This document shows positions 25,195 through 32,942 of a stretch of 64,000 bases of DNA, one piece after another; position 1 is the stretch's first letter; the number at the start of each line of letters is the position of its first letter. The notes under the pieces were generated by a model, which was not told where the DNA came from, made no database searches, and worked only from the letters and a program-made list of their open reading frames with translations. Source of the DNA: Maricaulis sp017643475 (GTDB taxonomy: Bacteria > Pseudomonadota > Alphaproteobacteria > Caulobacterales > Maricaulaceae). The DNA lies in assembly GCF_047123815.1 (NCBI RefSeq), contig NZ_CP138920.1:372001-436000 (forward strand). The letters run 5' to 3'. Made by a program: the position numbers and the translations under genes.

Positions 25195-25749
25195 TTAGTT
25201 CGAAAACGGGAAATCGAACTCGGCCAGCAGGGCCTTCGCTTCTTCATCATTAGTCGCGGTGGTGCACACCACGATATCCATGCCCCGGATCTTCTCGACC
25301 TTGTCGTAGTCGATCTCAGGGAAAACGATGTGCTCTTTCAAGCCCATCGCGTAATTTCCGCGGCCGTCGAACGATTTGCCGTTCAAACCACGGAAGTCAC
25401 GCACGCGCGGTAGCGCGATTGTGATCAGTCGGTCCAGGAATTCATACATACGATCCTGGCGCAGGGTCACCTTGGCACCGATGACCTGCTCCTCGCGGAG
25501 CTTGAAACCGGCGATGGATTTCTTGGCAACCGTCTTGACCGGCTTCTGGCCGGCGATTGCCTCGAGATCCTCAAGGGCACCCTTGATTTTCTTGGAGTCC
25601 TGAGCGGCTTCGCCGACACCCATGTTGATCACGATCTTTTCGATACGCGGGATCTGCATCGGATTGGCGTAGCTGAACTTGTCCTTCATCGTGTCGCGAA
25701 TTTCCTCGCGATACTTGGTGCGAAGGCGCGGGGTGTACGTATCAGACAT
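25195..25749 (-). CDS. rplE: 50S ribosomal protein L5
   Basis: L5 binds 5S rRNA and contacts the P-site tRNA. The start is the ATG at 25749 (MSDTYTPRLRTKYREEI), which overlaps the end of rplX by 8 bp; a longer frame upstream is only the unused frame of rplX. The 184-aa product has IEKIVINMGVGEAAQDSK and a central GAKVTLRQDRMYEFLDRL. Confidence 0.97.
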   Translation of the reverse strand: MSDTYTPRLRTKYREEIRDTMKDKFSYANPMQIPRIEKIVINMGVGEAAQDSKKIKGALEDLEAIAGQKPVKTVAKKSIAGFKLREEQVIGAKVTLRQDRMYEFLDRLITIALPRVRDFRGLNGKSFDGRGNYAMGLKEHIVFPEIDYDKVEKIRGMDIVVCTTATNDEEAKALLAEFDFPFSN

Positions 25750-26059
25750 CGATAACCTCGCCCGAAGATTTGGCGAAACGGACTTTCTTGCCGTCGTCAT
25801 TGGTCTTGAAGCCGACACGGGTCGCTTCGCCGGTTTTCGGATCTGCAATCGCGACGTTGGAAACGTGGATTGCGGCTTCTTTTTCCTTGATGCCACCCGG
25901 ATCCTGTTGCGTCGGGCGCGTGTGGCGCTTGACGACATTGATCCCGGAAACAACGACCTTGTCGTCTTCCGGCAGCACGTTGAGAACCTCACCGGTCTTG
26001 CCTTTATCGCGGCCGGCGAGAACGACGACTTTGTCGCCCTTCTTGATCTTGGCAGCCAT
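25742..26059 (-). CDS. rplX: 50S ribosomal protein L24
   Basis: L24 is an early assembly protein at the tunnel exit. The 105-aa product carries the KOW-type motif KKGDKVVVLAGRDKGKTGEV. It overlaps rplN by 1 bp and rplE by 8 bp, pointing to coupled translation. Confidence 0.97.
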   Translation of the reverse strand: MAAKIKKGDKVVVLAGRDKGKTGEVLNVLPEDDKVVVSGINVVKRHTRPTQQDPGGIKEKEAAIHVSNVAIADPKTGEATRVGFKTNDDGKKVRFAKSSGEVIDV

Positions 26060-26427
26060 TACAGCACCTCCGGAGCCAGGGAGACGATCTTCATGTGGTT
26101 CTTGCCGCGAAGCTCGCGCGGAACCGGCCCGAAGATACGTGTACCAACTGGTTCATTGTTGTTGTTGATGATGACCGCTGCGTTGGAGTCAAAGCGGATG
26201 ACGGAACCGTCAGCACGCTTGATGTCCTTGGCCACGCGAACGACAACGGCCTTGCGGACGTCACCCTTCTTCACGCGACCGCGCGGAATGGCTTCCTTGA
26301 CGGAGACGACAATAATGTCACCCACATGGGCGTAACGACGCTTGGCGCCGCCCAGCACCTTGATGCACTGCACACGGCGGGCGCCGGAATTGTCGGCTAC
26401 GTCCAGATTGGTTTGCATCTGGATCAT
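26059..26427 (-). CDS. rplN: 50S ribosomal protein L14
   Basis: L14 forms part of an intersubunit bridge. The 122-aa product begins MIQMQTNLDVADNSGARRV and ends GKNHMKIVSLAPEVL, both highly conserved. Confidence 0.98.
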   Translation of the reverse strand: MIQMQTNLDVADNSGARRVQCIKVLGGAKRRYAHVGDIIVVSVKEAIPRGRVKKGDVRKAVVVRVAKDIKRADGSVIRFDSNAAVIINNNNEPVGTRIFGPVPRELRGKNHMKIVSLAPEVL

Positions 26428-26461
26428 GGCTGATCCTCCTTAAGAGCAGATCGGCCCGGGC

Positions 26462-26695
26462 TTATGCCTGGGACACGATCTCCCACCGCTTGAGTTTCGA
26501 CTTCGGTGCACATTCCTGGATCTGGACTTTATCGCCCACCTTATGTGCCTGATTTTCATCATGCGCGTGATAGCGCTTGGAGCGACGAACCGTCTTGCGA
26601 AGCAGCGGGTGCAGGAACGTACGTTCCACACGAACTACAACGGTTTTGGCGCCTTTATCGCTGACCACAGTGCCTTGCAGAATACGTCTTGGCAT
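26462..26695 (-). CDS. rpsQ: 30S ribosomal protein S17
   Basis: S17 is a primary 16S-binding protein. The 77-aa product reads MPRRILQGTVVSDKGAKTVV with an HPLLRKTVRRSKRYHAHDE stretch typical of the family. It has a 3-bp gap to rpmC. Confidence 0.97.
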   Translation of the reverse strand: MPRRILQGTVVSDKGAKTVVVRVERTFLHPLLRKTVRRSKRYHAHDENQAHKVGDKVQIQECAPKSKLKRWEIVSQA

Positions 26696-26698
26696 CGG

Positions 26699-26926
26699 TT
26701 AGCTTCCTTGCGATTGCTGCGCTTTGCGAGAGACCTGCTCGGTGCGGATACGCGCGATATCGCGGCGGATCTTGCCGAAGCGGGCCGTATCTTCCATCAG
26801 GCCACGGGCCTGCTGGAAGCGCAGATTAAACTGTTCTTTCTTGAGCTCGAGGACCTTGTCCTGGAGCTCGTCATCAGAGAGGGCCCGAACGTCGGAACCT
26901 TTGAGTTCTTCGGCCTTTTTAGCCAT
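26699..26926 (-). CDS. rpmC: 50S ribosomal protein L29
   Basis: L29 sits at the tunnel exit and helps dock SRP and trigger factor. The 75-aa helical-hairpin protein shows DDELQDKVLELKKEQFNLRF and a C-terminal FGKIRRDIARIRTE. Confidence 0.97.
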   Translation of the reverse strand: MAKKAEELKGSDVRALSDDELQDKVLELKKEQFNLRFQQARGLMEDTARFGKIRRDIARIRTEQVSRKAQQSQGS

Positions 26927-26938
26927 TGTCGACGCTCC

Positions 26939-27352
26939 TTATTCGCCCAGTCGGGTGACGATCTTGCACTTGATCGGCAGCTTGGCAGCACCGAGGGAGA
27001 GCGCTTCACGCGCGACATCCTCAGGCACACCGTCGATCTCGAACATGATCCGGCCCGGCTTGACCTTGCAGGCCCAGTATTCAACTGAACCCTTACCTTT
27101 ACCCATCCGGACTTCGGTCGGCTTGTTGGTGACCGGCACGTCCGGGAAGATACGGATCCACACACGACCGGCACGTTTCATGTGACGGGTGATCGCACGA
27201 CGAGTCGCCTCGATCTGGCGTGCGGTTACGCGTTCCGGCTGAAGCGCCTTGAGGCCATAGGAGCCAAAGTTCAGGGAGTAACCACCCTTCGCTGCTCCTT
27301 TGATACGGCCCTTGTGCGCCTTACGGAATTTTGTGCGTTTCGGTTGCAGCAT
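26939..27352 (-). CDS. rplP: 50S ribosomal protein L16
   Basis: L16 lies at the A-site side of the peptidyl transferase region. The 137-aa product begins MLQPKRTKFRKAHKGRIKG and contains RVWIRIFPDVPVTNKPTEVR. Confidence 0.98.
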   Translation of the reverse strand: MLQPKRTKFRKAHKGRIKGAAKGGYSLNFGSYGLKALQPERVTARQIEATRRAITRHMKRAGRVWIRIFPDVPVTNKPTEVRMGKGKGSVEYWACKVKPGRIMFEIDGVPEDVAREALSLGAAKLPIKCKIVTRLGE

Positions 27353-27364
27353 TGCTCCAATTCC

Positions 27365-28069
27365 TTACGCGGCTTGGCGACCCGAACGGGCGCGCTGCTC
27401 ACCCGACTCCTGGAGACGACGCTCCTGAGCCATTGGGTCATGTTCCATGATCTCGCCTTTGTAGATCCAGACCTTGATACCGATGATACCCATCGCGGTC
27501 TTGGCTTCGGCGGTTCCATAATCGATATCCGCGCGCAGCGTGTGCAGCGGCACGGAGCCTTCCTGGTACTGCTCGGAGCGTGCAATCTCTGCGCCACCGA
27601 GGCGGCCACCACAGAGGATCTTGCAGCCCTTGGCGCCCATGCGCATGGCAGACTGGAGCGAACGCTTCATCGCTCGGCGGAAAGCCACACGGCGTTCCAG
27701 CTGCTGAGCGATTGATTCCGCAACCAGATTGGCGTCGACTTCCGGCTTGCGAACCTCAACGAGGTTCAGGAAGACTTCGCCGTCGACCATGCGGGAAAGT
27801 TCACGGCGAAGGACTTCGATGTCGGAGCCCTTCTTGCCGATCACGACGCCCGGACGAGCAGTGTGGATCGTAACGCGACACTTCTTGTGCGGACGCTCGA
27901 TCACGATCTTTGATACGCTGGCGTTCTTGAGACGCTTCTTCAGCATTTCACGAATCTTGAGATCTTCGTGCAGCAGTTTCGCGTACTCACCCGCGCCGGC
28001 ATACCAGCGGGATTCCCAAGTGCGGTTGACGCCGAGGCGCAGACCGATCGGATTTACCTTCTGTCCCAT
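27365..28069 (-). CDS. rpsC: 30S ribosomal protein S3
   Basis: S3 lines the mRNA entry channel. The 234-aa product has the KH-type domain (RPGVVIGKKGSDIEVLRREL) and the C-terminal domain with GTAEAKTAMGIIGIKVWIYKG. The start overlaps the rplV stop by 1 bp. Confidence 0.98.
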   Translation of the reverse strand: MGQKVNPIGLRLGVNRTWESRWYAGAGEYAKLLHEDLKIREMLKKRLKNASVSKIVIERPHKKCRVTIHTARPGVVIGKKGSDIEVLRRELSRMVDGEVFLNLVEVRKPEVDANLVAESIAQQLERRVAFRRAMKRSLQSAMRMGAKGCKILCGGRLGGAEIARSEQYQEGSVPLHTLRADIDYGTAEAKTAMGIIGIKVWIYKGEIMEHDPMAQERRLQESGEQRARSGRQAA

Positions 28070-28449
28070 CAGGCAGCCTCCTCAACTTCACGAACCACAA
28101 TTGTGAGCTCGGAAAACGGCTTCAGGATTTTCGCTCCACGGCCGCGGGCACGGGCACGGAAACGCTTCATAACCAGGTTTTTGCCGACATAGGCTTCAGC
28201 AACGACAAGGCTGTCGATGTCGAGGCCGTGATTATTCTCGGCATTGGCGATAGCGGACTCGAGCACTTTCTTGACGTCCTTGGAGATACGCTTGCGCGAG
28301 AATTCCAGGTCGTTGAGCGCCTTCTCGACCTTCTTGCCACGGATCAGGGCGGCAACCAGGTTGAGTTTCTGCGGGCTGATACGGATCATCCGCAGCTTGG
28401 CACGTGCTTCATTGTCAGCGACGCGACGAGGGTTAGCAGTCTGTCCCAT
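28069..28449 (-). CDS. rplV: 50S ribosomal protein L22
   Basis: L22 extends a hairpin into the exit tunnel. The 126-aa product shows KVEKALNDLEFSRKRISKDV and the tip region KRFRARARGRGAKILKPFSE, with no macrolide-resistance-type deletion visible. Confidence 0.98.
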   Translation of the reverse strand: MGQTANPRRVADNEARAKLRMIRISPQKLNLVAALIRGKKVEKALNDLEFSRKRISKDVKKVLESAIANAENNHGLDIDSLVVAEAYVGKNLVMKRFRARARGRGAKILKPFSELTIVVREVEEAA

Positions 28450-28452
28450 CGC

Positions 28453-28731
28453 TTATCTCCGCTTCGCTTTTTTGTCCGCCGCGTGACCGTAATAGGTCCG
28501 GGTTGGAGCAAATTCGCCGAGCTTGTGACCGACCATGTCTTCAGTAACCAGAACCGGAACGAACTTGTTCCCGTTGTGGACCTGGAAGGTCAGACCGACA
28601 AATTGCGGCAGAATGGTTGAACGGCGCGACCAGGTCTTGATCGCTTGCTTACGTCCGCCTTCGTGCGACTTTTCCGCTTTTTTCAGCAGATAACCGTCGA
28701 CGAACGGACCTTTCCATACAGAACGAGGCAT
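28453..28731 (-). CDS. rpsS: 30S ribosomal protein S19
   Basis: S19 is a head protein near the A-site. The start is at 28731 (MPRSVWKGPFVDGYLLKK), 10 bp after rplB; a longer frame upstream lies inside rplB and is not used. The 92-aa length is normal. Confidence 0.97.
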   Translation of the reverse strand: MPRSVWKGPFVDGYLLKKAEKSHEGGRKQAIKTWSRRSTILPQFVGLTFQVHNGNKFVPVLVTEDMVGHKLGEFAPTRTYYGHAADKKAKRR

Positions 28732-28741
28732 CGTCGTCTCC

Positions 28742-29578
28742 TTATCGCTTCTTGCGCTCGTGGCGCGAGCGGATGATGAACTTATCCGTAGACTTGTTCT
28801 TGCGCGTCTTGGCACCCTTGGTCGGCTTGCCCCACGGGGTCACCGGGTGACGACCACCAGAGGTACGGCCTTCACCACCACCATGCGGGTGATCAACCGG
28901 GTTCATGACCACACCACGAACAGACGGGCGACGACCGAGGTGACGGTTGCGGCCTGCCTTGCCGAGGTTGACGTTGAGGTGGTCCGGGTTGGACACGGCA
29001 CCAACGGTCGCCATGCACTTGTCGGACACCATGCGCAGTTCACCAGAAGCGAGACGGATCTGAGCGTAGCCACCGTCACGACCGACCAGCTGGACATAAG
29101 CACCAGCGGAACGGGCGATCTGACCACCCTTCTCCGGCTTCAGCTCGACATTGTGAATGATCGTGCCGACCGGGATGGCCTTCAGCGGCATGGCGTTGCC
29201 CGGCTTCACGTCAGCTTTTGCCGACGCGATGACCGTGTCACCTTCAGCCAGGCGCTGCGGCGCTAGGATGTAGGCGAGCTCGCCGTCTTCATACTTGATC
29301 AGCGCGATGAATGCGGTCCGGTTCGGATCGTATTCCAGACGCTCGACCGTAGCCGGAACGTCCCACTTGCGACGCTTGAAATCGACCAGGCGGTACAGGT
29401 TCTTCGCACCACCACCGCGACGGCGGGAGGTGATACGACCGGTGTTGTTACGACCACCAGACTTGGACTTGCCTTCAACGAGGGTCTTTTCCGGACGACC
29501 CTTATGCAGCGCGGAGCGGTCAACAAGGACCAGCGCGCGACGGCCCGGAGACGTCGGTTTGAAAGTCTTCAAAGCCAT
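28742..29578 (-). CDS. rplB: 50S ribosomal protein L2
   Basis: L2 is needed for subunit joining and peptidyl transfer. The 278-aa product has MALKTFKPTSPGRRALVLVD and the essential C-terminal segment RGVVMNPVDHPHGGGEGRTS with its conserved His. Confidence 0.98.
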   Translation of the reverse strand: MALKTFKPTSPGRRALVLVDRSALHKGRPEKTLVEGKSKSGGRNNTGRITSRRRGGGAKNLYRLVDFKRRKWDVPATVERLEYDPNRTAFIALIKYEDGELAYILAPQRLAEGDTVIASAKADVKPGNAMPLKAIPVGTIIHNVELKPEKGGQIARSAGAYVQLVGRDGGYAQIRLASGELRMVSDKCMATVGAVSNPDHLNVNLGKAGRNRHLGRRPSVRGVVMNPVDHPHGGGEGRTSGGRHPVTPWGKPTKGAKTRKNKSTDKFIIRSRHERKKR

Positions 29579-29579
29579 C

Positions 29580-29882
29580 TTAGAAGTCTCCCGTCAGATC
29601 AAGCGACTTGCCGTCAGCAAAGGTGACGATCGCTTTTTTCTGGTCGTTGCGCTTGCCGAGCATGCCACGGAAACGCTTGACCTTGCCGTGGATCTTGATC
29701 GTGTTAACCGCAACAACGGTTTTCTTTTCCTTGGCGTAGATCGCCTCTACCGCTTCCTTGATCTGCGTCTTGGTCGCAGTCACAGGAACGTAGAACGCGT
29801 TCTTGCCCTCTTCCAGCAGCGTGGACTTCTCGGTGAAGACCGGCGCCAGGATTACATCGTAATGACGTGCAGCAACTGACAT
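29580..29882 (-). CDS. rplW: 50S ribosomal protein L23
   Basis: L23 forms the ribosomal docking site for trigger factor and SRP. The 100-aa product shows HYDVILAPVFTEKSTLLEE and VNTIKIHGKVKRFRGMLGKR. It has single-base gaps to rplD and rplB. Confidence 0.97.
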   Translation of the reverse strand: MSVAARHYDVILAPVFTEKSTLLEEGKNAFYVPVTATKTQIKEAVEAIYAKEKKTVVAVNTIKIHGKVKRFRGMLGKRNDQKKAIVTFADGKSLDLTGDF

Positions 29883-29883
29883 C

Positions 29884-30519
29884 TTACGCCTCCTTAGCGC
29901 TCAGGCGTGCATGGATCTTCTCCACGGCAGCCTTGGTCAGCACCAGCGTGTCACGGCGCAGAACGTCATAGACGTTCAGGCCCTGGGCCGGCAGGACGTC
30001 GACGCACGGAATATTGCGTGCAGCCAAAGCGAAATTCTCATCCACCGTCTCGCCGGAGATGACCAGAGCGTTCTGGACACCCAGGTTCTCGAAGGAAGAA
30101 CGCAGGTCCTTTGTCTTCGGAGCCTTCAGAGCGGCGTCATCGATGATGATCAGGTTGGAAGAGCCAGCCTTGGAAGAGAGCGCGTGACGCAGGGCCAGAG
30201 CGCGAACCTTTTTCGGCAGGTCATGGGCATGGGAGCGAACACGCGGACCGTGAGCGCGACCACCACCAACGAAGATCGGCGCGGAACGAGCGCCGTGACG
30301 CGCGCCGCCGCCGCCCTTCTGGCGACCAAACTTCTTCTTCGTCCGAGCGATCTCGGAGCGACCCTTGGTTTTGTGCGTGCCCTGCTGGCGAGCAGCAAGC
30401 TGCCACTTCACACAGCGCTGGAGCAGGTCTGCGCGGATCTCCTCGATGCCGAACACAGCATCATCGAGATCGATCGCACCGGCATCCTTGGCCGCGAGGG
30501 TTTTTACCTCGAGCTTCAT
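29884..30519 (-). CDS. rplD: 50S ribosomal protein L4
   Basis: L4 reaches into the exit tunnel and in some bacteria represses the S10 operon. The 211-aa product has the loop GTHKTKGRSEIARTKKKFGR and GGGGARHGARSAPIFVGGGR. The start overlaps the rplC end by 4 bp. Confidence 0.97.
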   Translation of the reverse strand: MKLEVKTLAAKDAGAIDLDDAVFGIEEIRADLLQRCVKWQLAARQQGTHKTKGRSEIARTKKKFGRQKGGGGARHGARSAPIFVGGGRAHGPRVRSHAHDLPKKVRALALRHALSSKAGSSNLIIIDDAALKAPKTKDLRSSFENLGVQNALVISGETVDENFALAARNIPCVDVLPAQGLNVYDVLRRDTLVLTKAAVEKIHARLSAKEA

Positions 30520-31301
30520 GCTTCAGTTCCTTCTTCGCCGTCAGCCTTCGCGTCAGCAGCCGGAGCTTCCGGAGCTGCATCGGCCTGGGCCGGAGCTTCT
30601 TCCTGGACCGGAGCATTGAGCTCGTCGAGCGTACGGAACGCGCCCGGCAGCGGCAGATCGTCTGCTTTCACGCCTTTGACAGCGTCACGCAGCTCAACCC
30701 AGCCACCGGCGGAACCCGGTACTGCACCCTTGAGCCATACGAGACCGCGATCGGCGTCAACGCGAACAACTTCGATGTTCTGCGTGGTCACGCGCGCGGC
30801 ACCCATGTGGCCGGCCATTTTCTTGCCTTTGAAGACCTTGCCCGGATCCTGGCACTGACCCGTGGAACCATGCGAACGGTGTGAGATAGACACACCGTGC
30901 GAGGCCCGCAGACCGCCAAAATTGTGGCGCTTCATGGCGCCGGCAAAACCTTTACCGATAGAGATGCCAGCGACATCTACTTTCTGGCCGGGAACGAAGT
31001 GATCAGCTGTCAGCTCAGCGCCAACTTCGATCATCGCGTCATCATTGACGCGGAATTCCACCAACTTGCGCTTCGGCGCGACATTCGCTTTCGCGAAGTG
31101 ACCGCGCTGTGCCTTGTTGGTCCGCTTAGCTTTCGCCTCACCAGCACCGAGCTGGAGGGCGGTATAACCGTCGCGATCGGCCGTCTTGTGAGAGACGACT
31201 TGGCAGTTGTCCAGATGCAGGACGGTGACCGGTACGTGAGCTCCTTCATCGGAGAACACGCGAGTCATGCCCAGCTTCTTGGCAATTACACCCGTGCGCA
31301 T
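30516..31301 (-). CDS. rplC: 50S ribosomal protein L3
   Basis: L3 is a primary 23S-binding protein near the peptidyl transferase centre. The 261-aa product begins MRTGVIAKKLGMTRVFSDEG and contains GLRASHGVSISHRSHGSTGQ. The C-terminus carries an Ala/Glu/Pro-rich extension of about 45 residues beyond the usual length, as seen in several alphaproteobacteria. Confidence 0.97.
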   Translation of the reverse strand: MRTGVIAKKLGMTRVFSDEGAHVPVTVLHLDNCQVVSHKTADRDGYTALQLGAGEAKAKRTNKAQRGHFAKANVAPKRKLVEFRVNDDAMIEVGAELTADHFVPGQKVDVAGISIGKGFAGAMKRHNFGGLRASHGVSISHRSHGSTGQCQDPGKVFKGKKMAGHMGAARVTTQNIEVVRVDADRGLVWLKGAVPGSAGGWVELRDAVKGVKADDLPLPGAFRTLDELNAPVQEEAPAQADAAPEAPAADAKADGEEGTEA

Positions 31302-31304
31302 GGT

Positions 31305-31619
31305 TTACGCTCCTAGTTTAATCTCGACGTCGACACCTGCAGACAGATCGAGCTTCATAAGAGCATCAACCGTTTGCGGGGTCGGGTCGACAATGTCGAG
31401 AAGACGCTTGTGAGTCCGGATTTCGAACTGCTCACGCGACTTCTTGTCGATGTGCGGGGACCGCAGCACCGTGAATTTCTCAATACGCGTCGGCAGCGGG
31501 ATCGGGCCGCGAACATTCGCCCCCGTACGCTTGGCTGTCGAAACGATCTCGCGCGTGGAATTATCCAGCACACGGTGATCAAACGCCTTGAGACGAATTC
31601 GGATGTTTTGACGTTCCAT
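31305..31619 (-). CDS. rpsJ: 30S ribosomal protein S10
   Basis: S10 is both a head protein of the 30S subunit and the antitermination factor NusE. The start is at 31619 (MERQNIRIRLKAFDHRVL); the longer upstream frame has no support. The 104-aa product includes GPIPLPTRIEKFTVLRSPHI. It lies 3 bp before rplC and 81 bp after tuf. Confidence 0.97.
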   Translation of the reverse strand: MERQNIRIRLKAFDHRVLDNSTREIVSTAKRTGANVRGPIPLPTRIEKFTVLRSPHIDKKSREQFEIRTHKRLLDIVDPTPQTVDALMKLDLSAGVDVEIKLGA

Positions 31620-31700
31620 CAAACCAATCCCGTTGTCTAAAGTTTCAAAAAGAGCAAGGCCGGAGCTGCCCGAAGGCAACCCCGACCTGGATTACTAAAA

Positions 31701-32891
31701 TTACTCGACGATCTTGGAGACGACGCCGGCGCCGACCGTGCGGCCACCTTCGCGGATCGCGAAGCGCAGGCCCTGGTCCATGGCGATCGGCGTGATCAGC
31801 TCGACGTTCATTTCAACGTTGTCGCCCGGCATAACCATCTCGGTGCCAGCGTTCAGCGTTACAACACCCGTCACGTCCGTCGTACGGAAGTAGAACTGCG
31901 GACGGTAGTTGGTGAAGAACGGCGTGTGACGGCCACCCTCTTCCTTCGTCAGGATGTAGGCTTCAGCAACGAACTTCGCGTGCGGCGTGATGGAGCCCGG
32001 CTTGGCCAGGACCTGGCCACGCTCAACACCGTCACGGTCGATGCCGCGCAGCAGGATACCGACATTGTCGCCTGCTTCACCGCGATCGAGCAGCTTGCGG
32101 AACATCTCAACGCCCGTACACGTCGTCTTCTGGGTGTCGCGGATACCGATGATATCGATTTCCTCGCCAACCGTGACAACACCGCGCTCGATACGGCCGG
32201 TCACAACCGTACCACGACCGGAGATCGAGAAAACGTCCTCGATCGGCATCAGGAAGGACTGGTCAACCGGACGGTCCGGCGTCGGGATGTAGTCGTCAAC
32301 AGCAGCCATCAGCTCAAGGATCTTGTCCTTACCGATGTTTGCGTCACGGCCTTCAACAGCGGCCAGAGCAGAACCGGCCACGATCGGAATATCGTCGCCC
32401 GGGAACTCGTAGGAAGACAGAAGCTCGCGAACTTCCATTTCAACCAGCTCGAGCAGCTCTTCGTCGTCAACCTGGTCAACCTTGTTCAGGAACACGACCA
32501 GAGCCGGAACGCCAACCTGGCGCGCCAGAAGGATGTGCTCACGCGTCTGCGGCATCGGGCCGTCAGCAGCGTTAACAACCAGGATAGCGCCGTCCATCTG
32601 GGCCGCACCGGTGATCATGTTCTTCACGTAGTCGGCGTGGCCCGGGCAATCAACGTGAGCGTAGTGACGGTTTTCCGTCTCATACTCAACGTGCGCCGTG
32701 GAAATCGTGATACCACGAGCCTTCTCTTCCGGCGCGCTGTCGATCTCATCATAGCCCTTCGCTTCACCACCGGAAGCTTCAGCCAGAACCATCGTGATAG
32801 CAGCCGTCAGCGTGGTCTTGCCGTGGTCAACGTGACCAATCGTACCAATGTTCGCGTGCGGCTTTGTGCGCTCAAACTTTTCTTTAGCCAT
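31701..32891 (-). CDS. tuf: Elongation factor Tu (copy 1, str operon)
   Basis: EF-Tu delivers aminoacyl-tRNA to the ribosome. The 396-aa protein has GHVDHGKTTL (G1), DCPGHADYV (G3) and NKVDQVDDEELL (G4). The copy at 48394-49584 encodes the same protein except for Asp246 here versus Glu there. It lies downstream of fusA and upstream of rpsJ. There is no terminator between tuf and rpsJ, so the str and S10 groups may be read as one transcript. Confidence 0.98.
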   Translation of the reverse strand: MAKEKFERTKPHANIGTIGHVDHGKTTLTAAITMVLAEASGGEAKGYDEIDSAPEEKARGITISTAHVEYETENRHYAHVDCPGHADYVKNMITGAAQMDGAILVVNAADGPMPQTREHILLARQVGVPALVVFLNKVDQVDDEELLELVEMEVRELLSSYEFPGDDIPIVAGSALAAVEGRDANIGKDKILELMAAVDDYIPTPDRPVDQSFLMPIEDVFSISGRGTVVTGRIERGVVTVGEEIDIIGIRDTQKTTCTGVEMFRKLLDRGEAGDNVGILLRGIDRDGVERGQVLAKPGSITPHAKFVAEAYILTKEEGGRHTPFFTNYRPQFYFRTTDVTGVVTLNAGTEMVMPGDNVEMNVELITPIAMDQGLRFAIREGGRTVGAGVVSKIVE

Positions 32892-32942
32892 CGATCTCTC
32901 TCCGAAATCTCAATCTGCGTTGTTTCCGTTCGAAGAAGCCGC